This document shows, one piece after another, positions 8,489 through 17,663 of a stretch of 64,000 bases of DNA. The DNA is from Planctomycetota bacterium (lineage in GTDB: Bacteria; Planctomycetota; PLA2; JAEUHO01): assembly GCA_020631815.1 (NCBI GenBank), contig JACKGW010000003.1:186001-250000 (forward strand), given 5' to 3'. A program made the translations under genes and the position numbers. The notes under the pieces are model-generated. The model was not told where the DNA came from and ran no database searches. It saw only the letters and a list, made by a program, of their open reading frames with translations. Positions within the stretch are counted from its first letter, which is position 1. Every line of letters begins with the position of its first letter.

Positions 8489-9753
8489 TTGTCGCACTCC
8501 CCCATCACGAAGTCGATCGAGCCCAGGATGGCCACGATGTCGGCGACCAGGACGCCCGGCAGGAGCTCCTTGAGCACCTGCAGGTTGACGAACGACGGGG
8601 CCCGCATCTTGAGGCGCCACGGCGCGGCACCGCCTTCGCTGCGGATGTAGTAGCCGTGCTCGCCCTTGGGGTTCTCGATGTACGAGGCGATCTCGCCCGT
8701 GGGCGTGTCCATCTCGCCGGTGACGAGCATGAACTGGTGGATCAGCTGCTCCATGCCCGTGAGCACGTCGTGCTTGGCCGGCAGCACGAACTTGGGCTCG
8801 TCGGCGAGGTGCGGGCCGTCGGGCAGGCGATCGATGGCTTGCACCACGATGCGCGCCGACTGACGCAGCTCTTCGAGGCGCACGAGGTAGCGGTCGTAGG
8901 CGTCACCGTGCTGGCCGACGGGCACGTCGAAGTCGTACTGCTCGTAGCCGAAGTACGGGCGGTCCTTGCGCACGTCGTAGGGCACGCCGCTGCCACGCAG
9001 CACGGGGCCCGTCAAGCCGTAGGACAGCGCCATCTCACGCGGGATGATGCCGATGCCCTCGTTGCGGATGCGCCAGATGCGGTTGCGGGTGAGCAGGTTC
9101 TCCCACGTGTCCACCTTCTTGTGGAACCCGTCGCAGAACTCGCGAACTTCGCGCAGCCAGCCGTCCTCGGCGTCACGCGCCACGCCGCCGATGCGCGTGA
9201 ACGACGTGGTGAAGCGGGCGCCCGTCAGGAACTCGAAGAAGTTGTAGAGACGCTCGCGCTCCGTGAACGTGTAGAGGAAGACGGTCATCGCCCCCACGTC
9301 CATGGAGTAGGCGCCGAGCCCCAGCAGGTGGGCGCTCATGCGCGCCAGCTCGCAGCAGATGACGCGCAAGCCCTGGGCGCGCGGCGGCGTGTCGATGCCG
9401 CAGACCCGCTCCGCCGCCAGCGCGATGGCGCAGTTGTTGGAGAGTGGGGCGAGGTAGTCGAGGCGGTCGGTGTAGGGGATGAAGCGGTGGTAGCCGAGCG
9501 TCTCGCCGAGCTTCTCCATGCCGCGGTGCAGGTAGCCGACGTCGGGCGTGGCCTTGAGCACGCGCTCGCCGTCGATCTCGAGCACGATGCGCAGCACACC
9601 GTGCGTGCTGGGGTGCGACGGGCCCATGTTGAGGACCATGCGCTCACCCAGGTCGTCGCCTTGGTCGAGGCGGATGTCCGGGTCCCAGGCCACGGCTTCC
9701 CGCGCAGCGGACGGGCGGGCGGCAGCGGGACCGGATTCGGGCGGGACGCTCAT
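8485..9753 (-). CDS. nuoD: NADH-quinone oxidoreductase subunit D
   Basis: 49-kDa-type subunit of complex I, homologous to the NiFe-hydrogenase large subunit; it builds the quinone-binding site with NuoB and NuoH. The 422-residue protein shows the diagnostic MGPSHPSTHGVLR stretch, VGYLHRGMEKL, and a C-terminal ILGSIDFVMGECD. The hydrogenase nickel cysteines are absent, as expected. A GAGGG ribosome-binding site lies about 9 nt before the ATG at 9753. Unusually, 456 bp separate it from nuoC, so it may have its own promoter. Confidence 0.97.
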   Translation of the reverse strand: MSVPPESGPAAARPSAAREAVAWDPDIRLDQGDDLGERMVLNMGPSHPSTHGVLRIVLEIDGERVLKATPDVGYLHRGMEKLGETLGYHRFIPYTDRLDYLAPLSNNCAIALAAERVCGIDTPPRAQGLRVICCELARMSAHLLGLGAYSMDVGAMTVFLYTFTERERLYNFFEFLTGARFTTSFTRIGGVARDAEDGWLREVREFCDGFHKKVDTWENLLTRNRIWRIRNEGIGIIPREMALSYGLTGPVLRGSGVPYDVRKDRPYFGYEQYDFDVPVGQHGDAYDRYLVRLEELRQSARIVVQAIDRLPDGPHLADEPKFVLPAKHDVLTGMEQLIHQFMLVTGEMDTPTGEIASYIENPKGEHGYYIRSEGGAAPWRLKMRAPSFVNLQVLKELLPGVLVADIVAILGSIDFVMGECDK

Positions 9754-10024
9754 GAGCTCGGCACCCTCGGGGCGTAGATGGACCGCGGGGATTCCGCGGC
9801 GGCGGCGGTGGCGCGCAGGGTACGGCGGCAGTCCCTACGCGGCGAGCCGCGACCGGGGCGCCGACCCGCCCTGAACCCGGCGCCCGCGACCCTATGGAGG
9901 GCCAACTTCGGACCGTCTTGCGACCGACTCTCAGATCCGGGTGGCGGCCAGCACCGGGGGGGGCGTTGGCACCTGCACACAGGTTGGGCCGGGCACCGCT
10001 CGCGGCTCTCCTGCACCACGCACC
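9754..10024. other. nuoC-nuoD intergenic region, left part
   Basis: Non-coding stretch upstream of nuoD. It contains a short palindromic hairpin (CCGCGG-GGATT-CCGCGG, 9783-9799) about 30 bp from the nuoD start, and no open frame with family resemblance. I cannot identify a convincing promoter. The rest of the gap (10025-10200) is the structured repeat listed separately. Confidence 0.6.
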
Positions 10025-10200
10025 GGGTCGTCGGGGCGAAGGCGCCAGCAAGCCATCGGCGACGACTCGTGGTCTGTTCACTCGAGGAGCCGAGCTTGGT
10101 CGCCGCTGCCACAGGCACGAGCAGCCGAGCCGTGCAGGCTGCGAGAGGCGAGCCCGCTGCCGGCGAGCATCCGGCGAGCCGCACCGCCCCACCCCGGGGC
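10025..10200 (+). repeat. Structured repeat A, copy 1 (inside nuo operon)
   Basis: One of three related elements in this window. The core 10025-10099 begins GGGTCGTC and contains the invariant strings GCGACGACTCGT and ACTCGAGGAGC around a 13-nt apical hairpin (10069-10081). This is closed by a stem, bulged here (CAAGC..TCGGC against GCCGAGCTTG). A 3' part with GGCGAGCCGC and a GCCCC-ACCCC-GGGGC hairpin ends at 10200. Orientation is antisense to nuo. It sits in the only large gap of the operon. Confidence 0.7.
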
Positions 10201-10209
10201 ATGAACGCA

Positions 10210-10752
10210 TCAATCTTGGAAGCGGAGGTGGCCCTGGAGTGGGAAGTCACGCCGCATGGGCCAGCCGTCGTAGTCCTCGGGCATGTAGATGCGCGTGAGG
10301 TCGGGGTGCCCGGAGAAGGGGATCCCGAACATGTCGTAGGTCTCGCGCTCGGCCCAGTTGGCGCTGTGCCAGAGCGGGGTCAGCGAGGGCACCGCGTCGC
10401 CCTCGGCGACCCGCGTCTTCAAGAGCAGCTCTTCCTGGGTCTCGAGGTTGACCAGGCTGGTCACCACGGTGAAGCGCGGCGTGCGGTCGGGGTAGTCGAC
10501 GGCGGTGTGGTCGCGCAGGAAGACGAAGCCCGCGGCCTTCAGCGCCTTGTGGGCGTCCAGCCAGTGGTCCGTCGGGACGCGGGCGGCCGCGTAGCCGTGG
10601 CCCATCCAGGGCCGGCCGTCGGCGTGGGGCGCGTGCATCGACCACGCCGGGCCGAAGGCTGCCAGCGCGGTGCGGGCCGCCGCGGAGACCGAGTCGGGGG
10701 CCTCGTCGAGGTAGCGGATCGAGCCGGTGACGGAACGGGTGGCGCGGCTCAC
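10210..10752 (-). CDS. nuoC: NADH-quinone oxidoreductase subunit C
   Basis: 30-kDa-type subunit of complex I, 180 residues, not fused to NuoD. The family signature ERETYDMFGIPFSGHPDLTRI, followed by MPEDYDGWPMRRDFPL, lies near the C-terminus. The GTG at 10752 overlaps the nuoB stop as GTGA. Upstream open-frame codons are shadow sequence of nuoB. It stabilises the NuoB-NuoD quinone module in the peripheral arm. Confidence 0.96.
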   Translation of the reverse strand: MSRATRSVTGSIRYLDEAPDSVSAAARTALAAFGPAWSMHAPHADGRPWMGHGYAAARVPTDHWLDAHKALKAAGFVFLRDHTAVDYPDRTPRFTVVTSLVNLETQEELLLKTRVAEGDAVPSLTPLWHSANWAERETYDMFGIPFSGHPDLTRIYMPEDYDGWPMRRDFPLQGHLRFQD

Positions 10753-11426
10753 AGCAGCTCCTTGGGCTCGCGGCCGCGGCTGGCCGCCTTCTGGGGGCCT
10801 TCCTCGGCGAAGCGCTCGTTGCGGGTGGCCAGGGCCACGGGGGCGCCCTCGCCGCGACCGGGCAGCGCATTGCGCTCGACAAGCGGCACGCGCCGCTCCT
10901 CCTTCGGGTTGTCCAGGCGCAGACGCCACGAGCGGTCCTCGTCGATCTTCTTCTGCAGCTCCATCAGGCACGTGAGCACCGCGTCGGGACGCGGCGGACA
11001 GCCCGGGATGTAGAAGTCGACGGGGATGAACTCGTCGATGCCCTGCACGACCGGGTAGCTGCGGAACATGCCGCCGCTGGACGCGCACGCGCCCATGGCG
11101 ATGACCCACTTGGGCTCGGCCATCTGGTCGTAGAGGCGCGTCATGACGTGCGCCATCTTGTAGGTGAGCGTGCCGGCCACGAGCAGCAGGTCGGCCTGGC
11201 GCGGCGAGAAGCGCGCCACCTCCATGCCGAAACGGGCCATGTCGTAGCGGCTGCACGCCGTGGCCATGAACTCGATGCCGCAGCAGGAAAGGCCCAAAGG
11301 AAGCGGCCAAACGCTGTTCTTGCGGCACCAGTTGGCCAGCGACTGCACGGACGTGAGCAGGAAGGAGCCTTCGCTGCTGCCGCTGGCCTCGAGGTGGTCG
11401 GCGGTCTGTGTAGCGGTGTCCGTCAT
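10749..11426 (-). CDS. nuoB: NADH-quinone oxidoreductase subunit B
   Basis: Subunit carrying the terminal 4Fe-4S cluster N2 next to quinone. It shows the tandem Cys48-Cys49 in GLSCCGIEFMATACSR, then the MGACASSGG and PGCPPRPDA cysteines, giving a full ligand set. The length is 225 residues. The last 50 residues after the conserved fold are charged and Ala/Gly-rich, longer than in minimal NuoB proteins. The gene follows nuoA with a 66-bp gap and is coupled to nuoC by a 4-nt overlap. Confidence 0.97.
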   Translation of the reverse strand: MTDTATQTADHLEASGSSEGSFLLTSVQSLANWCRKNSVWPLPLGLSCCGIEFMATACSRYDMARFGMEVARFSPRQADLLLVAGTLTYKMAHVMTRLYDQMAEPKWVIAMGACASSGGMFRSYPVVQGIDEFIPVDFYIPGCPPRPDAVLTCLMELQKKIDEDRSWRLRLDNPKEERRVPLVERNALPGRGEGAPVALATRNERFAEEGPQKAASRGREPKELL

Positions 11427-11492
11427 CGCGTGTTCCTCCGGGACGCGGCCATGCCTACGCCCCGTCGTGCAGGGTATCCGGTGAGCTCGGGT

Positions 11493-11882
11493 TCAGTCGC
11501 GCGCCCAGTTCACGGCGCCCTTGCGGATCACGTACCACCAGCCCAGGAAGAGGATGCCGATGAAGACCAGCATCTCGAAGAACAGGAACTGGGGCATCTT
11601 GTTGAAGTGGACGGCCCACGGGTAGAGGAAGACCACTTCGATGTCGAACAGCACGAACAGGATCGCGACGAGATAGAACTTCACGCTGAAGCGCTGGTGC
11701 GCGTCGCTGATCGGCGGCATGCCGCACTCGTACGCCGCGTCCTTCACCGGGTTGGTCGGCGCCTTCTGGCCGAGGATCCACGACGCCACCAGGTTCAGGG
11801 CCGCGAACCCCAAGGCGAAGAGCAGCATCACGAGCACGGGGACGTACTCGGCGATCTCGGACGCGGCGGCCAGAACCTGCAT
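11493..11882 (-). CDS. nuoA: NADH-quinone oxidoreductase subunit A
   Basis: Three-helix membrane subunit, first gene of the operon. Conserved loop YECGMPPISDAHQRFSVKFYLVAI lies between TM1 and TM2, including the cysteine of the loop that senses the active/deactive state in complex I. I chose the ATG at 11882 (MQVLAAASE), giving 129 residues. The longer frame to 11972 adds an Arg-rich stretch unlike any NuoA. A GGGAG motif precedes the chosen start. Confidence 0.94.
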   Translation of the reverse strand: MQVLAAASEIAEYVPVLVMLLFALGFAALNLVASWILGQKAPTNPVKDAAYECGMPPISDAHQRFSVKFYLVAILFVLFDIEVVFLYPWAVHFNKMPQFLFFEMLVFIGILFLGWWYVIRKGAVNWARD

Positions 11883-11967
11883 GGACGGCGACTCCCGGGG
11901 GCGGCCCGCCATTGAAGGGCGAGCGCCCCGCGCCCGCCACCTTGGCCCGACGGCCGTCCGCCAGCGA

Positions 11968-12020
11968 GCCATCTAGATGCACTCTACATCTATCTACGTA
12001 TCCGATAGTTTCGATCCACT
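11968..12020 (-). promoter_or_regulatory. AT-rich island, candidate nuo promoter region
   Basis: A roughly 50-bp AT-rich patch in otherwise very GC-rich DNA, between the stop of the upstream lipoprotein gene and nuoA. On the minus strand it contains TCGAAA and several TAGATA/TAGAGT-like hexamers, but no single well-spaced -35/-10 pair stands out. Its position 90-140 bp before nuoA fits an operon promoter; the assignment is inference. Confidence 0.35.
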
Positions 12021-14027
12021 CTATCGACCCGACGATGCCGCGAGCGACACCGGCTCGTGGCTCCCGTCGCGGCGCAGCAGGTGCAGCCGGCCCGCGGCGA
12101 GCCCCGCGTAGCGCACCCGCGCCGCCCCGGGCGCCGGCCAGGTGACCTCGACGTCGCACGTGGCGGCCGTTCCCAGACCGACGTGCACGCGCGGGTCGTC
12201 GGTGCCGAGGAACGAGCTGCCACGGACCACCGGGAAGGTCTGCGTCCGCTCCCCCGCCGTCACCTCCAGGCGTGCGCCGACGCCTTCGCGGTTGGGGCCC
12301 GGCTGCTCGAGGGCCAGCTTGACCCAGGTGCCGGCGTCGCTCGACACGTTGTGCAACAGGGACGGCCGCTCGTTCATGTTGCCCACGAACACATCGACCC
12401 GACCGTCGTCGTCGTAGTCGCCGAAAGCGGCCCCGCGGCTGCTCGCCTCGATCTCGAGACCCGGCCCGGCATCGAGCGCACCCGCGTCGGCATCGGCCAC
12501 GGGATGCCGGACCGCCTTGGCCCCCACCTCGCGGTACCCGAGCTCGTCCACGGCCATGCACTCGAAGAGCGCGTTCAGCTGCGCGTAGTGGCCGAGGCCA
12601 TGGACCGTGTCCACCTCGTCGTAGACGTGGCCGTTGGCGATGAACAGGTCGAGGTCGGCGTCGTTGTCGAAGTCCTGCCAGCCCACGCCCCAGGAGAGGT
12701 CCAGGTAGGTGGCCGCGCCGATGAGCGCGAGCCCGCGGTCGCGGAAGAACACCGTCCCCGTGTGCTTGACCCGCTTGGCTTTCCAGATGTTGCTGTAGTC
12801 GCGGCTGAAGTTGGTGGCGGCAAGATCGTAGAGTCCGTCTTGGTCGGCATCCGCTACCGCGGCGCCCATGCTGGCTTGCGGGCTCTGGGTGTAGCCGAGC
12901 TTGACCCCGCGCGTATCGGACTCGTCCCGAAAGCGCGGCTTGCCCTCGACCGTCCTGGACTGGACCCACAGGAAGTTCTCGACCGAGTCGTTGGCCACGA
13001 ACACGTCAAGCAGCCCATCGCCCGTGAGATCCACGACGAGGACCTGGAAGCCGTACTGCGCCGCCCCTGGCACGAAGCCCCAGGCCGTGGTGACGTCCTC
13101 GAACGTGCCGTCCTCGCGCTGGCGCAGCACGACATCCGCTTGGGCGTCCATGCCCACGGGCCCGCAGTACGTCGTGAGCCCTTGCCAGCGACAACCGCGC
13201 CCACCGATCTTGTCGGGTGGCGTGCCCGGCGGCAGGAGCGAGGCCTGGTTGGGGTCGCGGCGTCGCTTGTCGACCTCCGCCGCCGGATCGGCGTAGTGCG
13301 CGAGGTAGAGGTCGAGAAGGCCGTCGCCGTCGAGGTCGCCCGCGGCGGCGCACGTGGTCCACGCGGTCGCCGGCCCCGCGACGCCAAGCGCCTCGGCCAC
13401 CTCCTCGAACGAGCCGTCGCCCCGGTTGCGCCAGAGCTGGTTGGGGCCGAAGCGGGCCACGAACACGTCGGTGTCGCCGTCGCCCTCGAGATCGAACGCG
13501 AGGGCGCCGAACGACCAGCCGCGCCCCGTGATGCCCGCGGCCTGCGTGACGTCTTCGAACGTGCCGTCCCCGCGGTTGCGCCACAGGGTGTCGCCACCGG
13601 GGGCCGCGGCGTCGGCGCGTCGCACGAGCATCGGGCGCAGCCGCCGTGTCCCCGGCTCGATGCCCTCGGTCAGCTCGTACGCGCCCAGGCCTTCGCCATC
13701 GGGCAGGAACAGGTCGAGGCGCCCGTCGCCGTCGTAGTCCAGCCACGCCGGGCCCGGCCCCATCGCCTCGATGAGGAACTCCTTCGTGCCGGGGCGGCCC
13801 GTGTGGTTCACCGCCGTGATGCCCGACGCGGCCGAGGCGTCGTCGAAGCGAAGGCGCGTGGGGCCGGCGCCGGCCCATTGCGTGACATCGCGGAGCAACC
13901 CGCCATCGACGCCAGCGCCCATGGGGTTCTCGAGCGGGTCCGCGCCACGCGGCGCCTGTTCGCCGCAGGCAACGAGCGCGAGGGCCAGCACGAACGCCGG
14001 GACGCAGGGCGGCAGCGCGCGCATCAC
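12021..14027 (-). CDS. FG-GAP/VCBS repeat lipoprotein with ASPIC/UnbV domain
   Basis: Exported surface-type protein, 668 residues. A lipoprotein signal ends in LALVAC (Cys at about residue 21). The body consists of repeated beta-propeller blades with calcium-type DxDxDG motifs, such as DYDGDGRLDLFLPD, DLDGDGLLDLYLAHY and DFDNDADLDLFIANG. The C-terminal ASPIC/UnbV domain follows, with GVGARLEVTAGERTQTFPVV and VHVGLGTA. Such proteins are abundant in Planctomycetota and probably act in adhesion or carbohydrate binding; substrate unknown. The ATG overlaps the lon stop by 4 nt (ATGA). Confidence 0.9.
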   Translation of the reverse strand: MMRALPPCVPAFVLALALVACGEQAPRGADPLENPMGAGVDGGLLRDVTQWAGAGPTRLRFDDASAASGITAVNHTGRPGTKEFLIEAMGPGPAWLDYDGDGRLDLFLPDGEGLGAYELTEGIEPGTRRLRPMLVRRADAAAPGGDTLWRNRGDGTFEDVTQAAGITGRGWSFGALAFDLEGDGDTDVFVARFGPNQLWRNRGDGSFEEVAEALGVAGPATAWTTCAAAGDLDGDGLLDLYLAHYADPAAEVDKRRRDPNQASLLPPGTPPDKIGGRGCRWQGLTTYCGPVGMDAQADVVLRQREDGTFEDVTTAWGFVPGAAQYGFQVLVVDLTGDGLLDVFVANDSVENFLWVQSRTVEGKPRFRDESDTRGVKLGYTQSPQASMGAAVADADQDGLYDLAATNFSRDYSNIWKAKRVKHTGTVFFRDRGLALIGAATYLDLSWGVGWQDFDNDADLDLFIANGHVYDEVDTVHGLGHYAQLNALFECMAVDELGYREVGAKAVRHPVADADAGALDAGPGLEIEASSRGAAFGDYDDDGRVDVFVGNMNERPSLLHNVSSDAGTWVKLALEQPGPNREGVGARLEVTAGERTQTFPVVRGSSFLGTDDPRVHVGLGTAATCDVEVTWPAPGAARVRYAGLAAGRLHLLRRDGSHEPVSLAASSGR

Positions 14028-16405
14028 TCGTCGTCGGGCAGGAGCAGGCTGAGCAAGGTGGTGTCGATGTTCTCGCGCACGTCCTTCGTGAACCGCAGCG
14101 TGAGCGCCGCTTGCACCTCGGGCGGGATCTCGGCCAGGTCACGCCGGTTGCCCTCGGGCAACAGCACCGTCTGGATCCCGGCACGGTGGGCGGCCAGTAC
14201 CTTCTCCTTGACGCCCCCCACCGCGAGGACGCGGCCCTTGAGCGTGATCTCGCCCGTCATGGCCACGTCGGGCCGTGCGGGCCGGCCCGTGAAGAGGCTC
14301 GCAAGGCACGTGGCGATCGTGACGCCCGCACTCGGCCCGTCCTTGGGCGTGGCGCCGTCGGGCACGTGCACGTGCACGTCGTGGGTGCGGATGCGCTCCG
14401 GGTCGATGTCCAGCTCGCGGGCCTTGGAGCGCACGTACGTGAACGCGGCCTCCGCGCTCTCGCGCATGACCTCGCCGAGCCGTCCGGTCACCTTCACGTG
14501 ACCGCTGCCCGGGACGAGCGTGGCCTCGATGAACAGCAAGTCGCCGCCCGCCGGGGTCCACGCCAGACCGGCCGTGACCCCGACCGCGGCATCGCGCGAA
14601 CGGACCGTCGGCTCGTGCGACGGCGGACCCAGGCGCTCCGCCACACGCTCGGGGGTCATCACCAGCTTGCCCTTGCCCTCTGGACCGCCCTGCGCGACCT
14701 CCAGCGCACGGCGACGCGCAAGGCGTGCCAGCTGGCGGCGCAAGCCACGCACGCCGGCTTCCCGCGTGTAGCGGTCGATCAGGTCCAGGATTGCGGCGTC
14801 CTCGAACACGAGGCGCCGCGTGGTGAGGCCCGTTTCCTCGAGCACGGCCGGTACCAGGTGGCGCTTGGCGATGGCCAGCTTCTCCAGCCGCGTGTAGCCC
14901 GGCAGGTGCACGATCTCCATGCGGTCGCGCAGCGGGCCGGGGATGGTGCTCACGTCGTTGGCCGTGGCCATGAAGAACACGTGCGACAGGTCGTAGGGCA
15001 CGTCCAGGTAGTGGTCGGTGAAGGCCTCGTTCTGGGACGGGTCGAGCACCTCCAGCAGCGCACTGGACGGATCGCCCCGCGCGTCCGCGCCCATCTTGTC
15101 GATCTCGTCGATGAGGAAGAGGCAGTCGGCGCTACCGGCTCGACGGATGGTCTGCAGGATCTTGCCGGGCATCGCGCCCACGTACGTGCGCCGGTGCCCG
15201 CGGATCTCGCTCTCGTCGCGCACGCCGCCCACGCTGAACCGCGCGAAGGGTCGGCCCATGGCGTCGGCCACGCTGCGCCCGAGGCTGGTCTTGCCCACGC
15301 CCGGCGGGCCGACGAGGCAGAGCACGGGCGCGCGCGGATCGTTGGCCAACCGCTGCACGGCCAAGTGCTCGAGAATGCGCTCCTTCACGTCTTGCAGGCC
15401 GTAGTGCGCCGCATCGAGCACGTGGCGGGCCTTGCGCAGGTTGACGCGCCCGCGCGCCGGCACCTCCCAGGGCAGGTCGAGCAGCCACTGCACGTAGGTG
15501 CGCACCACGTGCTGCTCGCCGCTGGCCTGCGGCATGCTCCCGAGGCGCTCGACTTCGCGCAGCGCGATCTCTTCCACGGCCTCCGGCAGGCCACGGGCCT
15601 CGACGGCTTCGCGCAGCGCTTCCGCTTCGGCGGCCGTGTCGCCGCCCTCGCCCAGCTCGCGATGGATGGCCCTGAGCTGCGCGCGCAGCAGCTGCTCGCG
15701 TTGGCGCGCGGTGAGCTCGGCCTTCACGCGCGCGCCGACCTCCTCTTGCACCTGGTTGCGGGCCAAGGCCTCGGCGAGGGCTTCCTCGACGATCTGCAGG
15801 CGTTCGCGCACGGTCGGTGCGGCCAGCAGGTGACGCTTCAGCTCGAGCGGCAACCGCAGGTGGGCGCCGAGCAAGTCGGCGAAGCGGCCTGCGCCGGAGA
15901 TGTTCATGCGCAGGATGTTGACCATCTCGGGCGGGTAGCCGCCCTCCGCCTGCACGAGCTCGTCCACCAGCTCCATGCAGCGCACGATCCGCGCGTCGAT
16001 GTCGGCCCCCTTGGGCTCGTGGTCGTCGACCGGGCTGACGCGGAACTCCAGGTAGGGCTCGGCGCGAACGACCTCCTCCAGCCGGATGCGCCCCAGGCCC
16101 TGCAGCACGACCTGCACCGTGTCGTTGGGCATGCGCATGCGGTGGATGACGCGGCAGGCCACGCCGATCGGCAGGAAGTCCTCCAGGCGCTCGGCGAGGC
16201 GCCCTTCGGGCTCGGGCTCGCGCGGCAGGAAGCACGCGATGATCGCCGCGTCGCCCGGCGTCTCGTCGAGCATGTGGCGGCTGCGCGGCCGGTCGATGGG
16301 CACGCTCACGACATCGAACGGAAACACGACCGTGCTGGCCAAGCGCAGGCCCGGCAGCTCGTCGGGGATCGGGGTGCGATCGGCAGCGGCTTCGGGATCG
16401 ACCAT
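14024..16405 (-). CDS. lon: ATP-dependent Lon protease
   Basis: Cytosolic AAA+ serine protease, 793 residues. Domains in order: LAN substrate-binding domain (about 15-210), coiled-coil linker, AAA+ module with Walker A GPPGVGKT (366-373) and Walker B LFLIDEIDK (429-437), and a protease domain with catalytic Ser692 in KDGPSAG and Lys735 in GGVKEK. The ATG at 16405 (MVDPEAAAD) is chosen; it has a TAGGATCGGG upstream and family-like sequence begins here. The open frame upstream is Arg-rich shadow sequence. Confidence 0.96.
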   Translation of the reverse strand: MVDPEAAADRTPIPDELPGLRLASTVVFPFDVVSVPIDRPRSRHMLDETPGDAAIIACFLPREPEPEGRLAERLEDFLPIGVACRVIHRMRMPNDTVQVVLQGLGRIRLEEVVRAEPYLEFRVSPVDDHEPKGADIDARIVRCMELVDELVQAEGGYPPEMVNILRMNISGAGRFADLLGAHLRLPLELKRHLLAAPTVRERLQIVEEALAEALARNQVQEEVGARVKAELTARQREQLLRAQLRAIHRELGEGGDTAAEAEALREAVEARGLPEAVEEIALREVERLGSMPQASGEQHVVRTYVQWLLDLPWEVPARGRVNLRKARHVLDAAHYGLQDVKERILEHLAVQRLANDPRAPVLCLVGPPGVGKTSLGRSVADAMGRPFARFSVGGVRDESEIRGHRRTYVGAMPGKILQTIRRAGSADCLFLIDEIDKMGADARGDPSSALLEVLDPSQNEAFTDHYLDVPYDLSHVFFMATANDVSTIPGPLRDRMEIVHLPGYTRLEKLAIAKRHLVPAVLEETGLTTRRLVFEDAAILDLIDRYTREAGVRGLRRQLARLARRRALEVAQGGPEGKGKLVMTPERVAERLGPPSHEPTVRSRDAAVGVTAGLAWTPAGGDLLFIEATLVPGSGHVKVTGRLGEVMRESAEAAFTYVRSKARELDIDPERIRTHDVHVHVPDGATPKDGPSAGVTIATCLASLFTGRPARPDVAMTGEITLKGRVLAVGGVKEKVLAAHRAGIQTVLLPEGNRRDLAEIPPEVQAALTLRFTKDVRENIDTTLLSLLLPDDE

Positions 16406-16487
16406 CGACCCGATCCTACGATCGGTTTGGCGATCTGCGGCCCGCCACGCACGCGCCGTCCCGCCGCGGCCATGGCACAACGTGGCC

Positions 16488-17663
16488 ATGCACCTCGAGG
16501 ACGTGGCCTTCCTGGCGGGTGACGCCGGGCGCGAGGCGCGGGAGGCCGCGCGCGCGCTTCGCGACAAGCCGCTGCACCAGCGCCACCGGGCCCTGTCGCG
16601 CACCTACGACAGCGACCGGGCCCGCCTGCTGCTGGAGCAGGACGACCTCGAGCGACGTGCCGGGGCCAAGGTGCCCGATCCCACGCAGTGGCTGTTCGAG
16701 CGCGAAGCCCTGGAGCAGGCCACGCCTTGGCCGGTGGCCGCCGAGCGTGCCACGCGCTGGCCCGGCGATCCCACGGCCACGCTGGTGGACGTGGGATCGG
16801 GCGCCGGCGTGGATGCGCTGGCCGTCGCGGCCACCGGTCGCCCGGTGATCGCCTACGAGCGCGATCCCGTCTGCGCGGCGCTGCTGCGTGCGAATGCCGC
16901 GGCCCTGGGGCTTGCCGAGCGGGTCGATGTCCGCGCCGAGGACGCGCCCGATGTCCTTCCCGCGGCGCTCGTGTTCGTAGATCCCGACCGACGCGTCGGT
17001 GGCCAGCGCCACGACGATGCCACGTCGTTCGCGCCGCCGCCCGACGCGTGGCGCGCGTGGAGCGAACGCGCCGGCGCCCTGGTGGTGAAGGTGGCACCGG
17101 CCACGGCGTGGCCCGAGGACGCGGGCGACACACCGCCCTTCGAGGTCGTGTCGCTCGCCGCTCGCGCGCGCGAACGACGCCTCCTGCTCGCGGGCTTCCA
17201 CGACGCGCCGCCGCGCCGCGCGCTGTGCTTGCCCGAAGGGACCTCGATCGAAGGCGATGGCCACGAGGAGCTGCCGGAGGTCGGCGAGCTCGAGGCGGGC
17301 GTCTGGCTGCTCGACCCCGACACCGCCGTGCACCACGCCGACCTCGTCTCGGCGCTCGCGGCGCGCGATGGCCTTGCGACGCCCTGCGCAGGTCGCACGG
17401 ACTACTTGCTCGGCGAGGCGCGCGTGCCGGAGGCACCGGGTACGTGGCTGCGCGTGGACGCCGTGCTTCCCCCCGACGCCAAGCGCATCAACCGCTGGTT
17501 CGCCGAGGCCGGCGTGGGGCGCGTCGACATCCGCAAGCGTGGCGTGGACGACCGTGCGGAAGCGTGGCGCAAGCGCCTGCGGCTGTCGGGCCGCGAGGCC
17601 GGTCACCTCGTGCTGCTGCGCGGCCCTACGGGACGCCCGGTCGCCTGCGTCGGCAAGCTCTAG
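16488..17663 (+). CDS. Class I SAM methyltransferase, THUMP-like C-terminal domain
   Basis: 391 residues. The central Rossmann fold has the SAM motif VDVGSGAGVDALAVA, an acidic ribose-binding residue in IAYERDP, and a DPDRR motif in place of the usual catalytic loop. The last 90 residues (RVDAVLPPDAKRINRWFAEAG then RVDIRKRG) match the THUMP-like domain seen in probable RNA methyltransferases. Target RNA or protein is not identifiable. It diverges from lon across 82 bp and ends exactly where the next gene on the other strand ends (17663/17664). A GTG two codons upstream is an alternative start. Confidence 0.82.
   Translation: MHLEDVAFLAGDAGREAREAARALRDKPLHQRHRALSRTYDSDRARLLLEQDDLERRAGAKVPDPTQWLFEREALEQATPWPVAAERATRWPGDPTATLVDVGSGAGVDALAVAATGRPVIAYERDPVCAALLRANAAALGLAERVDVRAEDAPDVLPAALVFVDPDRRVGGQRHDDATSFAPPPDAWRAWSERAGALVVKVAPATAWPEDAGDTPPFEVVSLAARARERRLLLAGFHDAPPRRALCLPEGTSIEGDGHEELPEVGELEAGVWLLDPDTAVHHADLVSALAARDGLATPCAGRTDYLLGEARVPEAPGTWLRVDAVLPPDAKRINRWFAEAGVGRVDIRKRGVDDRAEAWRKRLRLSGREAGHLVLLRGPTGRPVACVGKL

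Noticed and set aside
12057..14501. 814-codon frame opposite the FG-GAP gene
   Set aside because: Composition typical of an antisense shadow; the minus-strand gene has clear domains and a signal.
16406..16487. TAGGAT near lon as a -10 box
   Set aside because: It is 8 to 13 nt from the lon start and better explained as part of the ribosome-binding region.
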